Shown here piece by piece: positions 15,171 to 24,322 of a DNA stretch of 36,877 nucleotides; positions within the stretch are counted from its first letter, which is position 1, and the number at the start of each line of letters is the position of its first letter. A program made the position numbers and the translations under genes. The notes beneath the pieces are model-generated. The model had not been told where the DNA came from. It saw only the letters and a program-made list of their open reading frames with translations, and searched no databases. The stretch is from IMG/VR virus record IMGVR_UViG_3300010334_000131, positions 1-36,877 of that record; one strand, given 5' to 3'. Origin of the DNA: a virus.

Positions 15171-18100
15171 ATGGCCTTTCCAACGTCGCCGACGAACGGG
15201 CAAACGGTAGTTGTTAACAACGTTTCGTATCAGTATTCGAACGTTAGCAACTCCTGGACCCGCATCCTCTCAACGGCCAACATCATCACGGCCAACACCA
15301 TCGCAGTCAACGGCGCACTCAGCGCCGCTGGCAACATTTCAACAGGCAACTACTTTATTGGTAACGGTTCGTTACTGACAGGTATCGCCACTGGAACACC
15401 AACTTTAATCGCTAATGGTACATCCAACGTCTCTGTTGCAAGTTCGGGTGGCAACATCAGAGTCAATGTAGGCGGCACATCTAACGTAATTGTTTATGCC
15501 ACCACGGGCGAATATGTAACAGGTGTTATAAGTGCCAGTGGTAATATTACTTCGGCAGGCAATGTCACTGGCGGTAACATTTTAACCGCCGGATTGGTCA
15601 GTGTCACTGGCACACTCAGTGTGAGTGGAGTAACCACGCTGGCCAATCTCAGCGCCGGCAACATTTCATCAGGTGGCATAAACTCTGGCGGAGCAATAAG
15701 TGCCACTGGCAACATCACCGGTGGCAATTTATCAGGTACCAATATTGCAGGCACACTGACCACAGCCTCACAAACCAATATCACCAGCGTTGGAACACTG
15801 GGCTCATTGGCCGTTACCGCTAACGTAACCGGTGGTAACTTACTAACAGGTGGACTTATTAGTGCTACATCAACTGTCACTGGATCAACTTTAATTGGTT
15901 CAGTTGTCACAGCAAGTGGTAACGTAACCGGTGGCAACATATTAACAGGTGGATTAGTATCTGCCGCGGCCAATGTAACGGCCAATAACGGCATGTTTAC
16001 CAATATTGTGAACGTGGCCAGTTTCACCGGAGGCCTTGTTTCTGTTACAGGCAATGTCACTGCCAACAATGGCATGTTCACCAACATTGTAAACGTGGCA
16101 AGCCATACAGGTGCTGTAGTATCAGTAAGTGGCAACGTAACTGGTGGTAACTTGTTGACTGCAGGCCTGATCAGTGCTACAAGTACAATCACCAGTGCGG
16201 CCAATATCACAGGTGGTAACATCTTAACTGCTGGATTGATCAGTGCCGCAAGTACCATAACTGGTACAAGTCATCTGGGTTCAGTTGTTTCAGTCACAGC
16301 CAATATCACAGGTGGTAACATCCTAACAGGTGGGCAAGTTTCGGCAGTGGGTGCTGTCACAGGCGGATCCTTATCAATTGGTACCGGCAACACAGGCGAT
16401 GCTATTATCTATGGTAACCTAACAGTTTACGGCAATACCACAACCATCAATTCAAACACAATTACCACCAATGATCTCAACATCACTGTTGGTAACAATC
16501 AAAACACAGGTGCCGCACTGAACAATGCTGGTATAGACGTTGGTAACAACAACTTGGCCACCTGGAGATACAACAACGCTACCACAAGTTGGCAAAGTAA
16601 TATTGCTGTCACACCCGCGGCCAATGCCACATTGGCTCTTGGTGGCACCAGCAACTATTGGGGTACAGCCTATCTCAATGCCACACAGATTGCAACCACA
16701 GCCAGTGCTGTGGGCAACGTAACCGGTGGTAATTTACTAACTGGTGGATTGATATCAGCCACATCAACTATTACGTCAGCGGCAAATATCACAGGTGGTA
16801 ATGTCTTAACTGGCGGTTTGATAAGTGCCGCAGGTAACATCAGTGGTAACAATATCTTTGGCGGATTTCTTTCGGCTGTGGCCAACGTGATTGGCGGTAA
16901 CATAACAACAGGTGGCCTGATCACTGCAACAGGCAACGTAACTGGCGGTAACATCCTGACAGGTGGATTGATTAGTGCTACTGCCAACGTGATCGCCAAC
17001 AACGGAATATTCATCAACATAGTAAACACTGCTAGTTTCACTGGTGGAATTGTATCGGTTACTGGCAACGTCACAGCCAATAACGGCATGTTCACCACGA
17101 TTGTGAACGTGGCCAGTCATACAGGTGCTGTGGTAAGTGTTAGTGGCAACGTCACTGGTGGTAACATCTTAACTGGTGGCCTGATAAGTGCCGCTGGGAA
17201 TATTGCTGGTAATGTGTTTATTGGTAATGGTTCACAACTGACTGGTATTACTGGAACATATGGCAATGCCAATGTTGTGGCCAACTTGGCTGCTTTGGGA
17301 TCAAATCCAGTATCAACCACAGGTAACATAACTGGTGGTAACTTGTTGTTTGGATCTGGCGTTGCAAGTGGTACAGGCAACGTAACTGGTGGCAATATCT
17401 TGACAGGTGGATTAGTCAGTGCCGCTGGCACCATAACTGGCACAAGTTATTTGGGTTCAGTTGTGTCAGTCACTGCCAACATCACAGGCGGTAACATTTT
17501 AAATAATGGATTGATATCAGCCAGTGGTAACGTGACCAGCGGTAATATGCTGACAGCAGGGTTGATCTCTGCAACTGGTAATATTACTGGTGGTAACCTG
17601 TCAGGCACAAGTATTGCAGGTACATTGACCACAGCCGCACAAACCAACATCACTTCAGTTGGTACTTTGAGCAGCCTGGCAGTGACAGCCAACGTAACGG
17701 GTGGTAACTTACTAACTGGTGGATTGATCTCGGCAACTGGTAACATTACTGGTGGCAATATAACAATTCCAGGATCGGCTAACATATCTACTTTTATAGG
17801 TAATGTTTTCTTTGGCTCTATTCCAGCACAGCCAACATGGTATACTGTTGCCCCATTAAATCTCAACAACAGTTTGGCAGCGGCCACAAAAGTTCAGTTA
17901 AATTTAATTAACACAGGTGGCGGCGCTGGTGCTGGATCAGCAATTGATTTCTACACTTATCAAATTTCAGTTGCCGCAGCCAACGCAGAAGCCAGAATAG
18001 CCGGAATTGATGATGGTAACTATTCGGCCTATCTCAGTCTTCAAACAAAAACTCCTGGTAGCATTGGCACTAATGGATTAGTTGAACGAGTAAAAATTGA

Positions 18101-20111
18101 TTCAACTGGTGCATCGGTAGTTGCTAATATCACAGGTGGTAACATCCTGACAGGCGGATTAATATCTGCAACTGGTACAGTCACTGGCACAAGTCATTTG
18201 GGTGCTGTGGTATCAGTAACGGCCAACGTAACCGGTGGCAATATCTTAACTGGTGGATTAATTTCAGCCACTGCTAACATTACCGGCAACTTCTTTATTG
18301 GTAACGGATCACAGTTAACTGGTATTGCTACCGGAACACCTACACAGATTGTCAGTGGTACATCAAACGTGAATGTTGTGAGTTCTGGCGGTAACGTTAG
18401 TGTAGGTATAGGTGGTACATCAAACATAGCAGTGTTTGCTACTACAGGTGAATATGTTACAGGTTTAATAAGTGCTAGTGGTAATATTACTGGTGGTAAT
18501 TTATTAACAGGCGGATTGATTTCTGCAACTGGTAACATCACTGGTGGTAACCTGTCAGGTACAAGTATCGCAGGTACATTGACCACTGCCTCACAAACCA
18601 ACATCACAAGTGTTGGTACACTGGGAAGTTTAGCAGTCACAGCCAACGTAACTGGTGGTAATATCTTAACAGGTGGATTGATTTCCAGTACAGGCAATAG
18701 TACAGCAGGAAATTATCTAACTGGTGGTGTTGTTAGTGCCACTGGTAATATCGCTGGCAACTATTTTATTGGTAATGGTTCACAACTAACTGGTATTGCC
18801 ACAGGAACACCTACCAAAATTGTCAATGGCACAAGTGAAGCCAACATTGGTGCATCAGGCGGTAATGCCAACATCACAATTGGTGGCACATCAAACGTTG
18901 TGGTTGTGGCAACTACAGGTGTTTTAGTCACAGGTATTGTAAGTGCAACTGGTAATATCACAGGCGGCAACGTGATATCTGGCGGTGTAAGAGTATACAA
19001 ATGGACCACGCAGGCCAACACAGCACCGTCAGGCGCAGTACCAGGCGATGCTTGGTACGATTCCTATGCCGCTAAACTGTATTTGTACATAAACGATGGA
19101 ACTGGTAACCAGTGGGTTGATCAAAGTCCTCCCACATCATTTGCCAATCTAACAGTGAGTGGAACGGTCAGTGCTGTTGGTAACATTACCGGCAACTACT
19201 TTATTGGTAATGGTTCTCAATTGACTGGTATAGCAGGTGGCGGCGGCGGAACAAGTATTTCTAGTGGCACATCAAATGTCAACGTAGTAAGTTCAGGCGG
19301 CAACGTCACAGTTGGTATTGGTGGAACTGCAAACGTGGCAGTGTTTGCCACCACCGGCGAATATGTAACTGGTTTAATTTCAGCAAGTGGTAACATCACT
19401 GGTGGCAACTTGTTGACAGGTGGCCTGATATCTGCTACATCAACTATTACCTCGGCTGCTAACATCACTGGTGGCAACTTGTTGACAGGTGGTTTAATAT
19501 CAGCCGCAGGTACTGTGACTGGTACAAGTCATTTGGGGGCTGTGGTATCAGTGACTGGCAACGTAACAGCCGCTAACGTGGTTATCACTGGTACTGCTGC
19601 CGCAGGTAGTGGAGTATTAATTGTTTCGGGCAACATTCAAACCAGTACAGCCAATGCCACTGCCAATATTGGCAACGCCAGCAACTATTTCAACAGACTG
19701 TTTGCTCAAGCAACCACAGCACTGTATGCCGACTTGGCAGAAATGTATACAGCAGACCAGGAATATGTTCCAGGCACAGTATTGGTATTTGGTGGCTCCC
19801 AAGAAGTTACTATGAGTACAGTGAGTCATGATGTTCGTATTGCAGGAGTAGTATCTACCAATCCAGCACACATAATGAACTCAGGATTAAATGCCGATTG
19901 TACTGTGGCTGTGGCTCTGGTGGGAAGAGTTCCTTGTCAAGTTATAGGACCTATTGTCGCAGGTGATCGTGTGGTCGCCAGCAACCGCGCAGGTGTTGCC
20001 GAACGCTTGGACATGTCACAATACCAACCAGGTGTGATTATTGGCAAGGCATTAGAGAGTTACTCCAGTACCGAACCTGGTGTAATTGAAGTTGTGGTAG
20101 GGAGACTATAA
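15171..20111 (+). CDS. Repeat-built tail fibre protein, 1646 residues (paralogue)
   Basis: It starts with the same attachment module as the previous fibre (FPTSPTNGQTVVVNNVSYQY, then NSWTRILSTAN). The shaft uses the 17-residue unit plus other blocks: FIGNGSQLTGI turns, a repeated GTLTTASQTNITSVGTLGSL segment, and a duplicated VTANNGMFTNIVNVAS segment. Globular inserts lie near residues 403-507 (GNLTVYGNTTTINSNTITTN) and 866-983 (SAIDFYTYQISVAAANAEAR, ERVKIDSTGAS). A tryptophan module (DAWYDSYAAKLYLYINDG) occurs near 1290. The C-terminal domain (about 1506-1646) is homologous to those of the neighbouring fibres. AAGGA precedes the ATG. The stop codon overlaps the next start (TAATG), so the genes are coupled. 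Confidence 0.87.
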   Translation: MAFPTSPTNGQTVVVNNVSYQYSNVSNSWTRILSTANIITANTIAVNGALSAAGNISTGNYFIGNGSLLTGIATGTPTLIANGTSNVSVASSGGNIRVNVGGTSNVIVYATTGEYVTGVISASGNITSAGNVTGGNILTAGLVSVTGTLSVSGVTTLANLSAGNISSGGINSGGAISATGNITGGNLSGTNIAGTLTTASQTNITSVGTLGSLAVTANVTGGNLLTGGLISATSTVTGSTLIGSVVTASGNVTGGNILTGGLVSAAANVTANNGMFTNIVNVASFTGGLVSVTGNVTANNGMFTNIVNVASHTGAVVSVSGNVTGGNLLTAGLISATSTITSAANITGGNILTAGLISAASTITGTSHLGSVVSVTANITGGNILTGGQVSAVGAVTGGSLSIGTGNTGDAIIYGNLTVYGNTTTINSNTITTNDLNITVGNNQNTGAALNNAGIDVGNNNLATWRYNNATTSWQSNIAVTPAANATLALGGTSNYWGTAYLNATQIATTASAVGNVTGGNLLTGGLISATSTITSAANITGGNVLTGGLISAAGNISGNNIFGGFLSAVANVIGGNITTGGLITATGNVTGGNILTGGLISATANVIANNGIFINIVNTASFTGGIVSVTGNVTANNGMFTTIVNVASHTGAVVSVSGNVTGGNILTGGLISAAGNIAGNVFIGNGSQLTGITGTYGNANVVANLAALGSNPVSTTGNITGGNLLFGSGVASGTGNVTGGNILTGGLVSAAGTITGTSYLGSVVSVTANITGGNILNNGLISASGNVTSGNMLTAGLISATGNITGGNLSGTSIAGTLTTAAQTNITSVGTLSSLAVTANVTGGNLLTGGLISATGNITGGNITIPGSANISTFIGNVFFGSIPAQPTWYTVAPLNLNNSLAAATKVQLNLINTGGGAGAGSAIDFYTYQISVAAANAEARIAGIDDGNYSAYLSLQTKTPGSIGTNGLVERVKIDSTGASVVANITGGNILTGGLISATGTVTGTSHLGAVVSVTANVTGGNILTGGLISATANITGNFFIGNGSQLTGIATGTPTQIVSGTSNVNVVSSGGNVSVGIGGTSNIAVFATTGEYVTGLISASGNITGGNLLTGGLISATGNITGGNLSGTSIAGTLTTASQTNITSVGTLGSLAVTANVTGGNILTGGLISSTGNSTAGNYLTGGVVSATGNIAGNYFIGNGSQLTGIATGTPTKIVNGTSEANIGASGGNANITIGGTSNVVVVATTGVLVTGIVSATGNITGGNVISGGVRVYKWTTQANTAPSGAVPGDAWYDSYAAKLYLYINDGTGNQWVDQSPPTSFANLTVSGTVSAVGNITGNYFIGNGSQLTGIAGGGGGTSISSGTSNVNVVSSGGNVTVGIGGTANVAVFATTGEYVTGLISASGNITGGNLLTGGLISATSTITSAANITGGNLLTGGLISAAGTVTGTSHLGAVVSVTGNVTAANVVITGTAAAGSGVLIVSGNIQTSTANATANIGNASNYFNRLFAQATTALYADLAEMYTADQEYVPGTVLVFGGSQEVTMSTVSHDVRIAGVVSTNPAHIMNSGLNADCTVAVALVGRVPCQVIGPIVAGDRVVASNRAGVAERLDMSQYQPGVIIGKALESYSSTEPGVIEVVVGRL

Positions 20112-21052
20112 TGGCATTTCCAACGTCACCAATCAATGGGCAACAGGCTACCATAAATGGTATAGTCTATACTTACAGCACAGCGTTGACTGCTTGGACG
20201 GTGAGTACATCACTGGGCAACTCGTTTGTAAGTATCAGCGTCTCTGGTAATGTCAATAGTGGAAATTTGTTAGCCACCGGCTTGGCCAGCGTCACAGGTA
20301 ATATCACTGGCAATTACTTTATTGGTAACGGCAGTCAATTGTCAGGTCTCAGTGCCAGTAAGATATTTAATGGCACAAGTGAAGCCAACATTGGCGCATC
20401 AGGTGGTAATGCCAATATCTCAATTGGTGGTACATCAAACGTATTTGTTGTGTCATCGACTGGTATTTTTACAACTGGTTTATCCAGCGTCAGCGGAAAC
20501 ATCACCACTGGTGGTAATTTAACCATTACTGGTACAGCAGCCGCGGGTAGTGGGGTGTTGATTGTGTCAGGCAATATTCAAACCAGTACCGCCAACGCCA
20601 CAGCCAACATTGGCAATGCCAGCAACTACTTCAACAGACTGTTTGCTCAAGCGACCACAGCACTCTACGCTGACTTGGCTGAAGTTTACCGATCTGATGC
20701 ACAGTATCCCCCAGGTACTGTGCTGGTATTTGGTGGCTCACAAGAAGTCACAACAAGCACAGTCAGCCACGATACCAAAATCGCCGGCATAGTATCTACC
20801 AATCCTGCTCACGTGATGAATTCAGGACTGCAATCTGAATTTACTGTGGAAGTTGGTTTGATTGGGCGTGTGCCATGTCAAGTGATTGGACCAATTGCCG
20901 CAGGTGATCAAGTGGTGTCAAGTAATCGGGCAGGTGTTGCTGAACGATTAGATCAGACAAAATATCGATCTGGAATGATTATTGGCAAAGCACTAGAGAG
21001 TTACTTAGGGACAGATGTTGGCACAATTGAAGTTGTGGTTGGCAGACTATAA
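19584..21052 (+). repeat. Paralogous 528-bp 3' ends of two adjacent fibre genes
   Basis: Bases 19584-20111 and 20525-21052 align with no indel over 528 bp to each stop codon. The first 53 codons give identical protein (from ITGTAAAGSG to LYADLAE) but differ at many third positions. The remaining part has diverged in protein sequence too. Confidence 0.9.
20111..21052 (+). CDS. Short tail fibre paralogue, 313 residues
   Basis: This is a miniature of the two preceding genes: the attachment module (FPTSPINGQQATINGIVYTY), a very short shaft with one FIGNGSQLSGL turn and a SGGNANISIGGTSN block, and the full C-terminal domain (about 172-313; NYFNRLFAQATTALYADLAE, STNPAHVMNSG, IGRVPCQVIGP, GMIIGKALES). 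It lacks the globular inserts and tryptophan module. GGAG six bases before the ATG and a TAATG overlap indicate coupled translation with the preceding fibre. It could be a separate short fibre, a capping subunit that co-trimerises through the common C-terminus, or a product of deletion between repeats. The intact frame and good start argue that it is expressed. Confidence 0.82.
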   Translation: MAFPTSPINGQQATINGIVYTYSTALTAWTVSTSLGNSFVSISVSGNVNSGNLLATGLASVTGNITGNYFIGNGSQLSGLSASKIFNGTSEANIGASGGNANISIGGTSNVFVVSSTGIFTTGLSSVSGNITTGGNLTITGTAAAGSGVLIVSGNIQTSTANATANIGNASNYFNRLFAQATTALYADLAEVYRSDAQYPPGTVLVFGGSQEVTTSTVSHDTKIAGIVSTNPAHVMNSGLQSEFTVEVGLIGRVPCQVIGPIAAGDQVVSSNRAGVAERLDQTKYRSGMIIGKALESYLGTDVGTIEVVVGRL

Positions 21053-21058
21053 AGTCTG
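21043..21058. terminator. Small hairpin at convergent stop codons
   Basis: CAGACT (21043-21048), loop ATAA, AGTCTG (21053-21058). The stop codons of the plus-strand fibre gene and the minus-strand Nudix gene lie in this 16-base hairpin. There is no T run, so any termination would be weak; RNA 3'-end protection is an alternative. Confidence 0.35.
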
Positions 21059-21475
21059 TTCCACCTGCTGAATCTTTTGCTGAACAGCATCCAGGTTTAC
21101 AGTGTTCCAAAGTCCAGGATGCAAGGGTCTTGGCCAACGCCCTGATTCAATCCAGGCATAGCCTGTGTGTTCGTGATTTAGTTCTGGTACAAACTCATAG
21201 TCCACTCGGCACCAAAAAGTATGATATTCGAATGCACCATCGGGCGATGTGAATTTCTCTATGGGTATCAGCCGTTCGTAGTCGGGCACACTGCCCAGTT
21301 CTTCCGCACACTCGCGTTCCACCGCCACTAGTAAGTTTTCTCCAGCCTCTACTTTGCCCCCGGCCAAACCCCAGGTGTCCGGATACTTGACATCGTTTCG
21401 CAAGAGATAGAGATAGCGTCGAGTACGGCCGCAGTAGAACCATACACCCACGGCTTTTACAATACCAGACTCCAC
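21047..21475 (-). CDS. Nudix hydrolase
   Basis: A complete Nudix box is visible: GKVEAGE, seven residues, then RECAEELG, matching G-x5-E-x7-R-E-U-x-E-E-x-G. Metal-binding glutamates are intact. Flanking strands (AVGVWFYCGRTRRYLYLLR and YHTFWCRVDYEF) fit the fold. Nudix enzymes hydrolyse nucleoside diphosphate-linked compounds; T4 NudE acts on ADP-ribose and Ap3A, but the substrate here cannot be read from sequence. The start is uncertain. The GTG at 21475 gives 142 residues and overlaps gp15 by 19 bases; the GGGAGG before it is only three bases away. A further-upstream GTG at 21529 would overlap gp15 by 73 bases and is less likely. It is the last gene of the minus-strand gp14-gp15 unit. Confidence 0.88.
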   Translation of the reverse strand: MESGIVKAVGVWFYCGRTRRYLYLLRNDVKYPDTWGLAGGKVEAGENLLVAVERECAEELGSVPDYERLIPIEKFTSPDGAFEYHTFWCRVDYEFVPELNHEHTGYAWIESGRWPRPLHPGLWNTVNLDAVQQKIQQVEQTL

Positions 21476-22860
21476 GAGCCTCCCGGATACAGGCCATCGA
21501 TACTCTTGACCCAGGCAGTACCATTCCACTTGTACTGTATGCCAGTGGTAAGATTGGTCACATACTGTGCTTCTAGCATGCGCTCACTGTCAAATGCCAC
21601 TTCCCATCTCACACCATTATACTCAATGATGTCATTGGCATTGGCCAACAAGGGCTGACCACCACCTCCAAGCCAGCCTAGGGGATTTTGCGAGTTTTCA
21701 GTACTGCCAGTTGGCTCGGTGATCAAATAACGCTGTCCTAGTGTAGGAGCAGGCAAACCTGCATTGGGGCCACTCAACAAGGGATTGACCACTGAGTTGA
21801 CCGGTAGCAGACTATCTTGTGGCTGGGTATCGGGATCAATGTTGTAGATTAGTAATCGATCGTCAGCAGGATTTACAGTTATGGTACCCACAATACTGGC
21901 ATCAGGATTCCAAGGATCATCCAAGGTGATATAACTTATTCCTGGACGCAAAACACCGTAGGCTCCAATCACTGTGGGCCAGGTTATTTGCGGATTTTCA
22001 TCTATAGGGAAAGTGAATGGACTCAGGCTTGATCGATCGGGCAGTAGCACTTCGGCAGGTTGTAGAATCTGCAATTGCCCATCCAGCAAGGCCACTTGAT
22101 AGTTCCAGGGAGTGACCTTGAGTCGGGTGCCCAACAACAAGTCATTGTTCAAGATGGCATTGGCAGCGTCACCGTTGGCATCAAAGATTGATGCGACCAC
22201 ACGTTCAACCACACCCAGTTTCTTGACCTTGGCAGGTGAACTGATCCAGATGGGAATACCAAATGTCAAGGTCATGATGTCTATAGGATTTTCTGTGCCT
22301 ACTGGAATAGTTCTTGAACTCCAGTTTACTTTTTCCAAGTTGACCACGCTTAAACTGGTCCAGTCAATATAGTTTTCACTACTTTGAATCTCTAAACTGG
22401 GATTGAACAAGGTAGCAATTTGTTCAAAGATCTGCATTTTTTGATTGGTGTTTGATGTCCAGATGTCCATGCTGATGGTCATGTTGTACGGCACAGGCAT
22501 CAGGCGTTCGATTGTAAACGCATTGCCCTGAGTGGTTTCATAGTCCTGGGTGTCAGTATTGTAAGTGCGTTGACGCACCTGCATCTTGTTCACATGATAA
22601 GGTTCCTGCATTCTAGGACGATCATAGTCCATGCCGGTAATGTAAAATGTTATCAAGGGCGTGGATGGCAAACTGTTGGCTGAGTTCTGTTGAATAATGG
22701 TCTGTGCTTGACGGCTGGCATCACCATAGCGTACAGGTACTCGTATGAGGTCTGATGTGCCTTGCTCGTTGCGCCCATATTCCACTTGGAACAGGCTGAT
22801 CATGCGTGTGAACTGTAGCAGATATCTGCGTATTTGTTCATCATAATAGAACATTTGCAT
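21457..22860 (-). CDS. 15: Tail sheath stabiliser / completion protein gp15
   Basis: gp15 caps the tail sheath and joins tail to neck. Residues 1-225 match the T4 gp15 layout: FYYDEQIRRYLLQFTRMISL, then DLIRVPVRYGDASRQ, PLITFYITGMDYDRPR, NMTISMDIWTSNTNQKMQIF, and a region ending LTFGIPIWISSPAKVKK. T4 gp15 is 272 residues; this one is 467, with a C-terminal extension (about 226-467) ending in a tryptophan-rich module (ANDIIEYNGVRWEV, YKWNGTAWVKSIDG, SWSLVL). A similar extension is, from memory, present in marine T4-like gp15. The ATG at 22860 lies three bases after the gp14 stop, so it is co-transcribed from the gp14 late promoter. Confidence 0.88.
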   Translation of the reverse strand: MQMFYYDEQIRRYLLQFTRMISLFQVEYGRNEQGTSDLIRVPVRYGDASRQAQTIIQQNSANSLPSTPLITFYITGMDYDRPRMQEPYHVNKMQVRQRTYNTDTQDYETTQGNAFTIERLMPVPYNMTISMDIWTSNTNQKMQIFEQIATLFNPSLEIQSSENYIDWTSLSVVNLEKVNWSSRTIPVGTENPIDIMTLTFGIPIWISSPAKVKKLGVVERVVASIFDANGDAANAILNNDLLLGTRLKVTPWNYQVALLDGQLQILQPAEVLLPDRSSLSPFTFPIDENPQITWPTVIGAYGVLRPGISYITLDDPWNPDASIVGTITVNPADDRLLIYNIDPDTQPQDSLLPVNSVVNPLLSGPNAGLPAPTLGQRYLITEPTGSTENSQNPLGWLGGGGQPLLANANDIIEYNGVRWEVAFDSERMLEAQYVTNLTTGIQYKWNGTAWVKSIDGLYPGGSWSLVL

Positions 22861-22863
22861 AGT

Positions 22864-24237
22864 TTAACTCGATGGTTGATAAGGTTGTGTTGGCGGATAG
22901 GGATTGGCTGGCTTGTTGCCACCATCGTCTCCGTTGGCAGCATCCGGAATAAGAGCCTGACTCAAACTTTGACGACTTGGAATATTGCCCAGGTCTGAGG
23001 TTGGCGTAGTGTATGTATTGTTAACAAAACTACTGCGCAAAGTATTGTTGGTGGCTCCGGGCGTGAGTGTGGTGCGTACATCACTTTCGATCTTGACCCA
23101 TGTTCGGCCATTGTAGCGGAACAGGCGATTGGGAAAGTAATCCAGTCTCAGTGCATATTGTCCTGCAATGGGATTTACTGGAAAGTTCACGCCTGCTGTG
23201 ACCGGCAAACCATTGGGTGCCTTGCCATCACCAGTGAGATAACCTTCTGTGTAACCATCAGCCCTGGGAGTAACACCTTGATTGGCCACTGTTCTTGATG
23301 CATCACTTATGGTATAGTCTGCGGTGTATGTGGCAGACTCAGGGTTGGCAGGTGTGCCGTCAGGAGTGGTAGCCAAGATGTAAAACTTCACAACGTCAAA
23401 TCCAGACTTGGGTATCTCTGCTTCGGCTTGAATTAAGATAGCATCGTTGATTTCCAGGTCCTTGGGCCTGGTACTCATTTTGTCTGCTAGTGTAGCAGGG
23501 TTTGATTTTTCTTGCCAATAGGTGGTATCAGTTATGGGAGTACCTGGGGGCACATTCCCTTTGCTGACATAATAAGTGTTGCCATTGAGCACAGTGACAC
23601 CTCCAGGATAAAAGTTGCCCGGATCCCAAATGTTAATAGGTTCAAAAGGTTCTTTGGTAATTTGATTGAACTCTTGAGCATTGACCATGGGTGTGCATTT
23701 TACTCGCCACAGGTGAGGCAACCAAGTTTGGCTGAAACCTTCAGATGCAAATGCCGCGTCTTGAATCACATAGAACTTGGGCAAGGCTCGGGGTATGGTT
23801 TCGTTGAGTGGATTGTAATCACGCAGGTTAGGCAGTTCTAACACATCGCCACTCATGAGTTTGCGACCAATTGTGTCGATCATGCGGTTGTAGTGAAATG
23901 TAATAAACAAGGTATCGTTGTTCAAGAACAAACCAAACTGAGTTAGGTCAAAATCAATGTCTTGTGTTTGATACACACCGCGCATGACATACACATCAGG
24001 ATCATAGGCACGATCTCTATTTTCCAGCAACAGCAAGTCTTCTATGAACAAGGGATTGGACGTGTCATATTTGGGCAGGGTAGCATCGTTGTTGCCGGTA
24101 TTGTCGTTAGTTAGTGGACCAAGATATTTGTGCAAATATGTATCAACGCCCCCAACTTGGTACATTTCTGCAATGGTACGGTCAAAGAATTGGTAGTCGG
24201 CTGTTCTATTGGGCCTATAAAGAGAAAGTCTTGGCAT
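22864..24237 (-). CDS. 14: Neck protein gp14
   Basis: With gp13, gp14 forms the neck that closes the DNA-filled head and receives the tail. Segments matching the family include NPLFIEDLLLLENRDRAYDP, DVYVMRGVYQTQD, FITFHYNRMIDTIGRKLMSG (T4 has a comparable region) and GDVLELPNLRDYNPLNE. The protein is 457 residues against 256 in T4. Extra modules (numbered from the upstream ATG) are a carbohydrate-binding-like loop at 205-244 (NIWDPGNFYPGG, GNTYYVSKGNVPPG, TTYWQE) and a module at 356-392 (GQYALRLDYFPNRLFRYNGR, TWVKIESDVR). A second ATG lies two codons upstream at 24243, only one base after the late promoter; with +1 expected near 24239, the ATG at 24237 is preferred. Confidence 0.85.
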   Translation of the reverse strand: MPRLSLYRPNRTADYQFFDRTIAEMYQVGGVDTYLHKYLGPLTNDNTGNNDATLPKYDTSNPLFIEDLLLLENRDRAYDPDVYVMRGVYQTQDIDFDLTQFGLFLNNDTLFITFHYNRMIDTIGRKLMSGDVLELPNLRDYNPLNETIPRALPKFYVIQDAAFASEGFSQTWLPHLWRVKCTPMVNAQEFNQITKEPFEPINIWDPGNFYPGGVTVLNGNTYYVSKGNVPPGTPITDTTYWQEKSNPATLADKMSTRPKDLEINDAILIQAEAEIPKSGFDVVKFYILATTPDGTPANPESATYTADYTISDASRTVANQGVTPRADGYTEGYLTGDGKAPNGLPVTAGVNFPVNPIAGQYALRLDYFPNRLFRYNGRTWVKIESDVRTTLTPGATNNTLRSSFVNNTYTTPTSDLGNIPSRQSLSQALIPDAANGDDGGNKPANPYPPTQPYQPSS

Positions 24238-24244
24238 GGTCATG

Positions 24245-24251
24245 TATTTAT
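24245..24251 (-). promoter_or_regulatory. Late promoter (ATAAATA) of gp14-gp15-Nudix
   Basis: On the minus strand ATAAATA is followed after one base by ATG-ACC-ATG. The expected +1 near 24239 leaves at most two bases before the second ATG, and no Shine-Dalgarno is present. Confidence 0.7.
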
Positions 24252-24271
24252 GGGTAATACTTTCTGTTTAC

Positions 24272-24300
24272 TTGACCAAAAAACCCTGATCTGTTATAAT
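24272..24300 (+). promoter_or_regulatory. Sigma70-type promoter of the 378-residue gene
   Basis: TTGACC at 24272-24277, 17-base spacer, consensus TATAAT at 24295-24300. This is the best host-type promoter in the window. A leader of roughly 16 bases with GGAG (24314-24317) precedes the ATG at 24323. It is divergent from the gp14 late promoter. Confidence 0.85.
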
Positions 24301-24322
24301 TACAGCATGTTTTGGAGAACAC

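Noticed and set aside
9490-21052. A diversity-generating retroelement or invertible fibre switch
   Set aside because: No reverse transcriptase, template/variable repeat pair or site-specific recombinase is present. The repeats are direct and in frame, which fits slippage or homologous recombination.
21195-21524. 109-codon minus-strand frame overlapping the Nudix gene
   Set aside because: The Nudix frame contains a complete catalytic box; this one is an out-of-frame shadow of the same strand.
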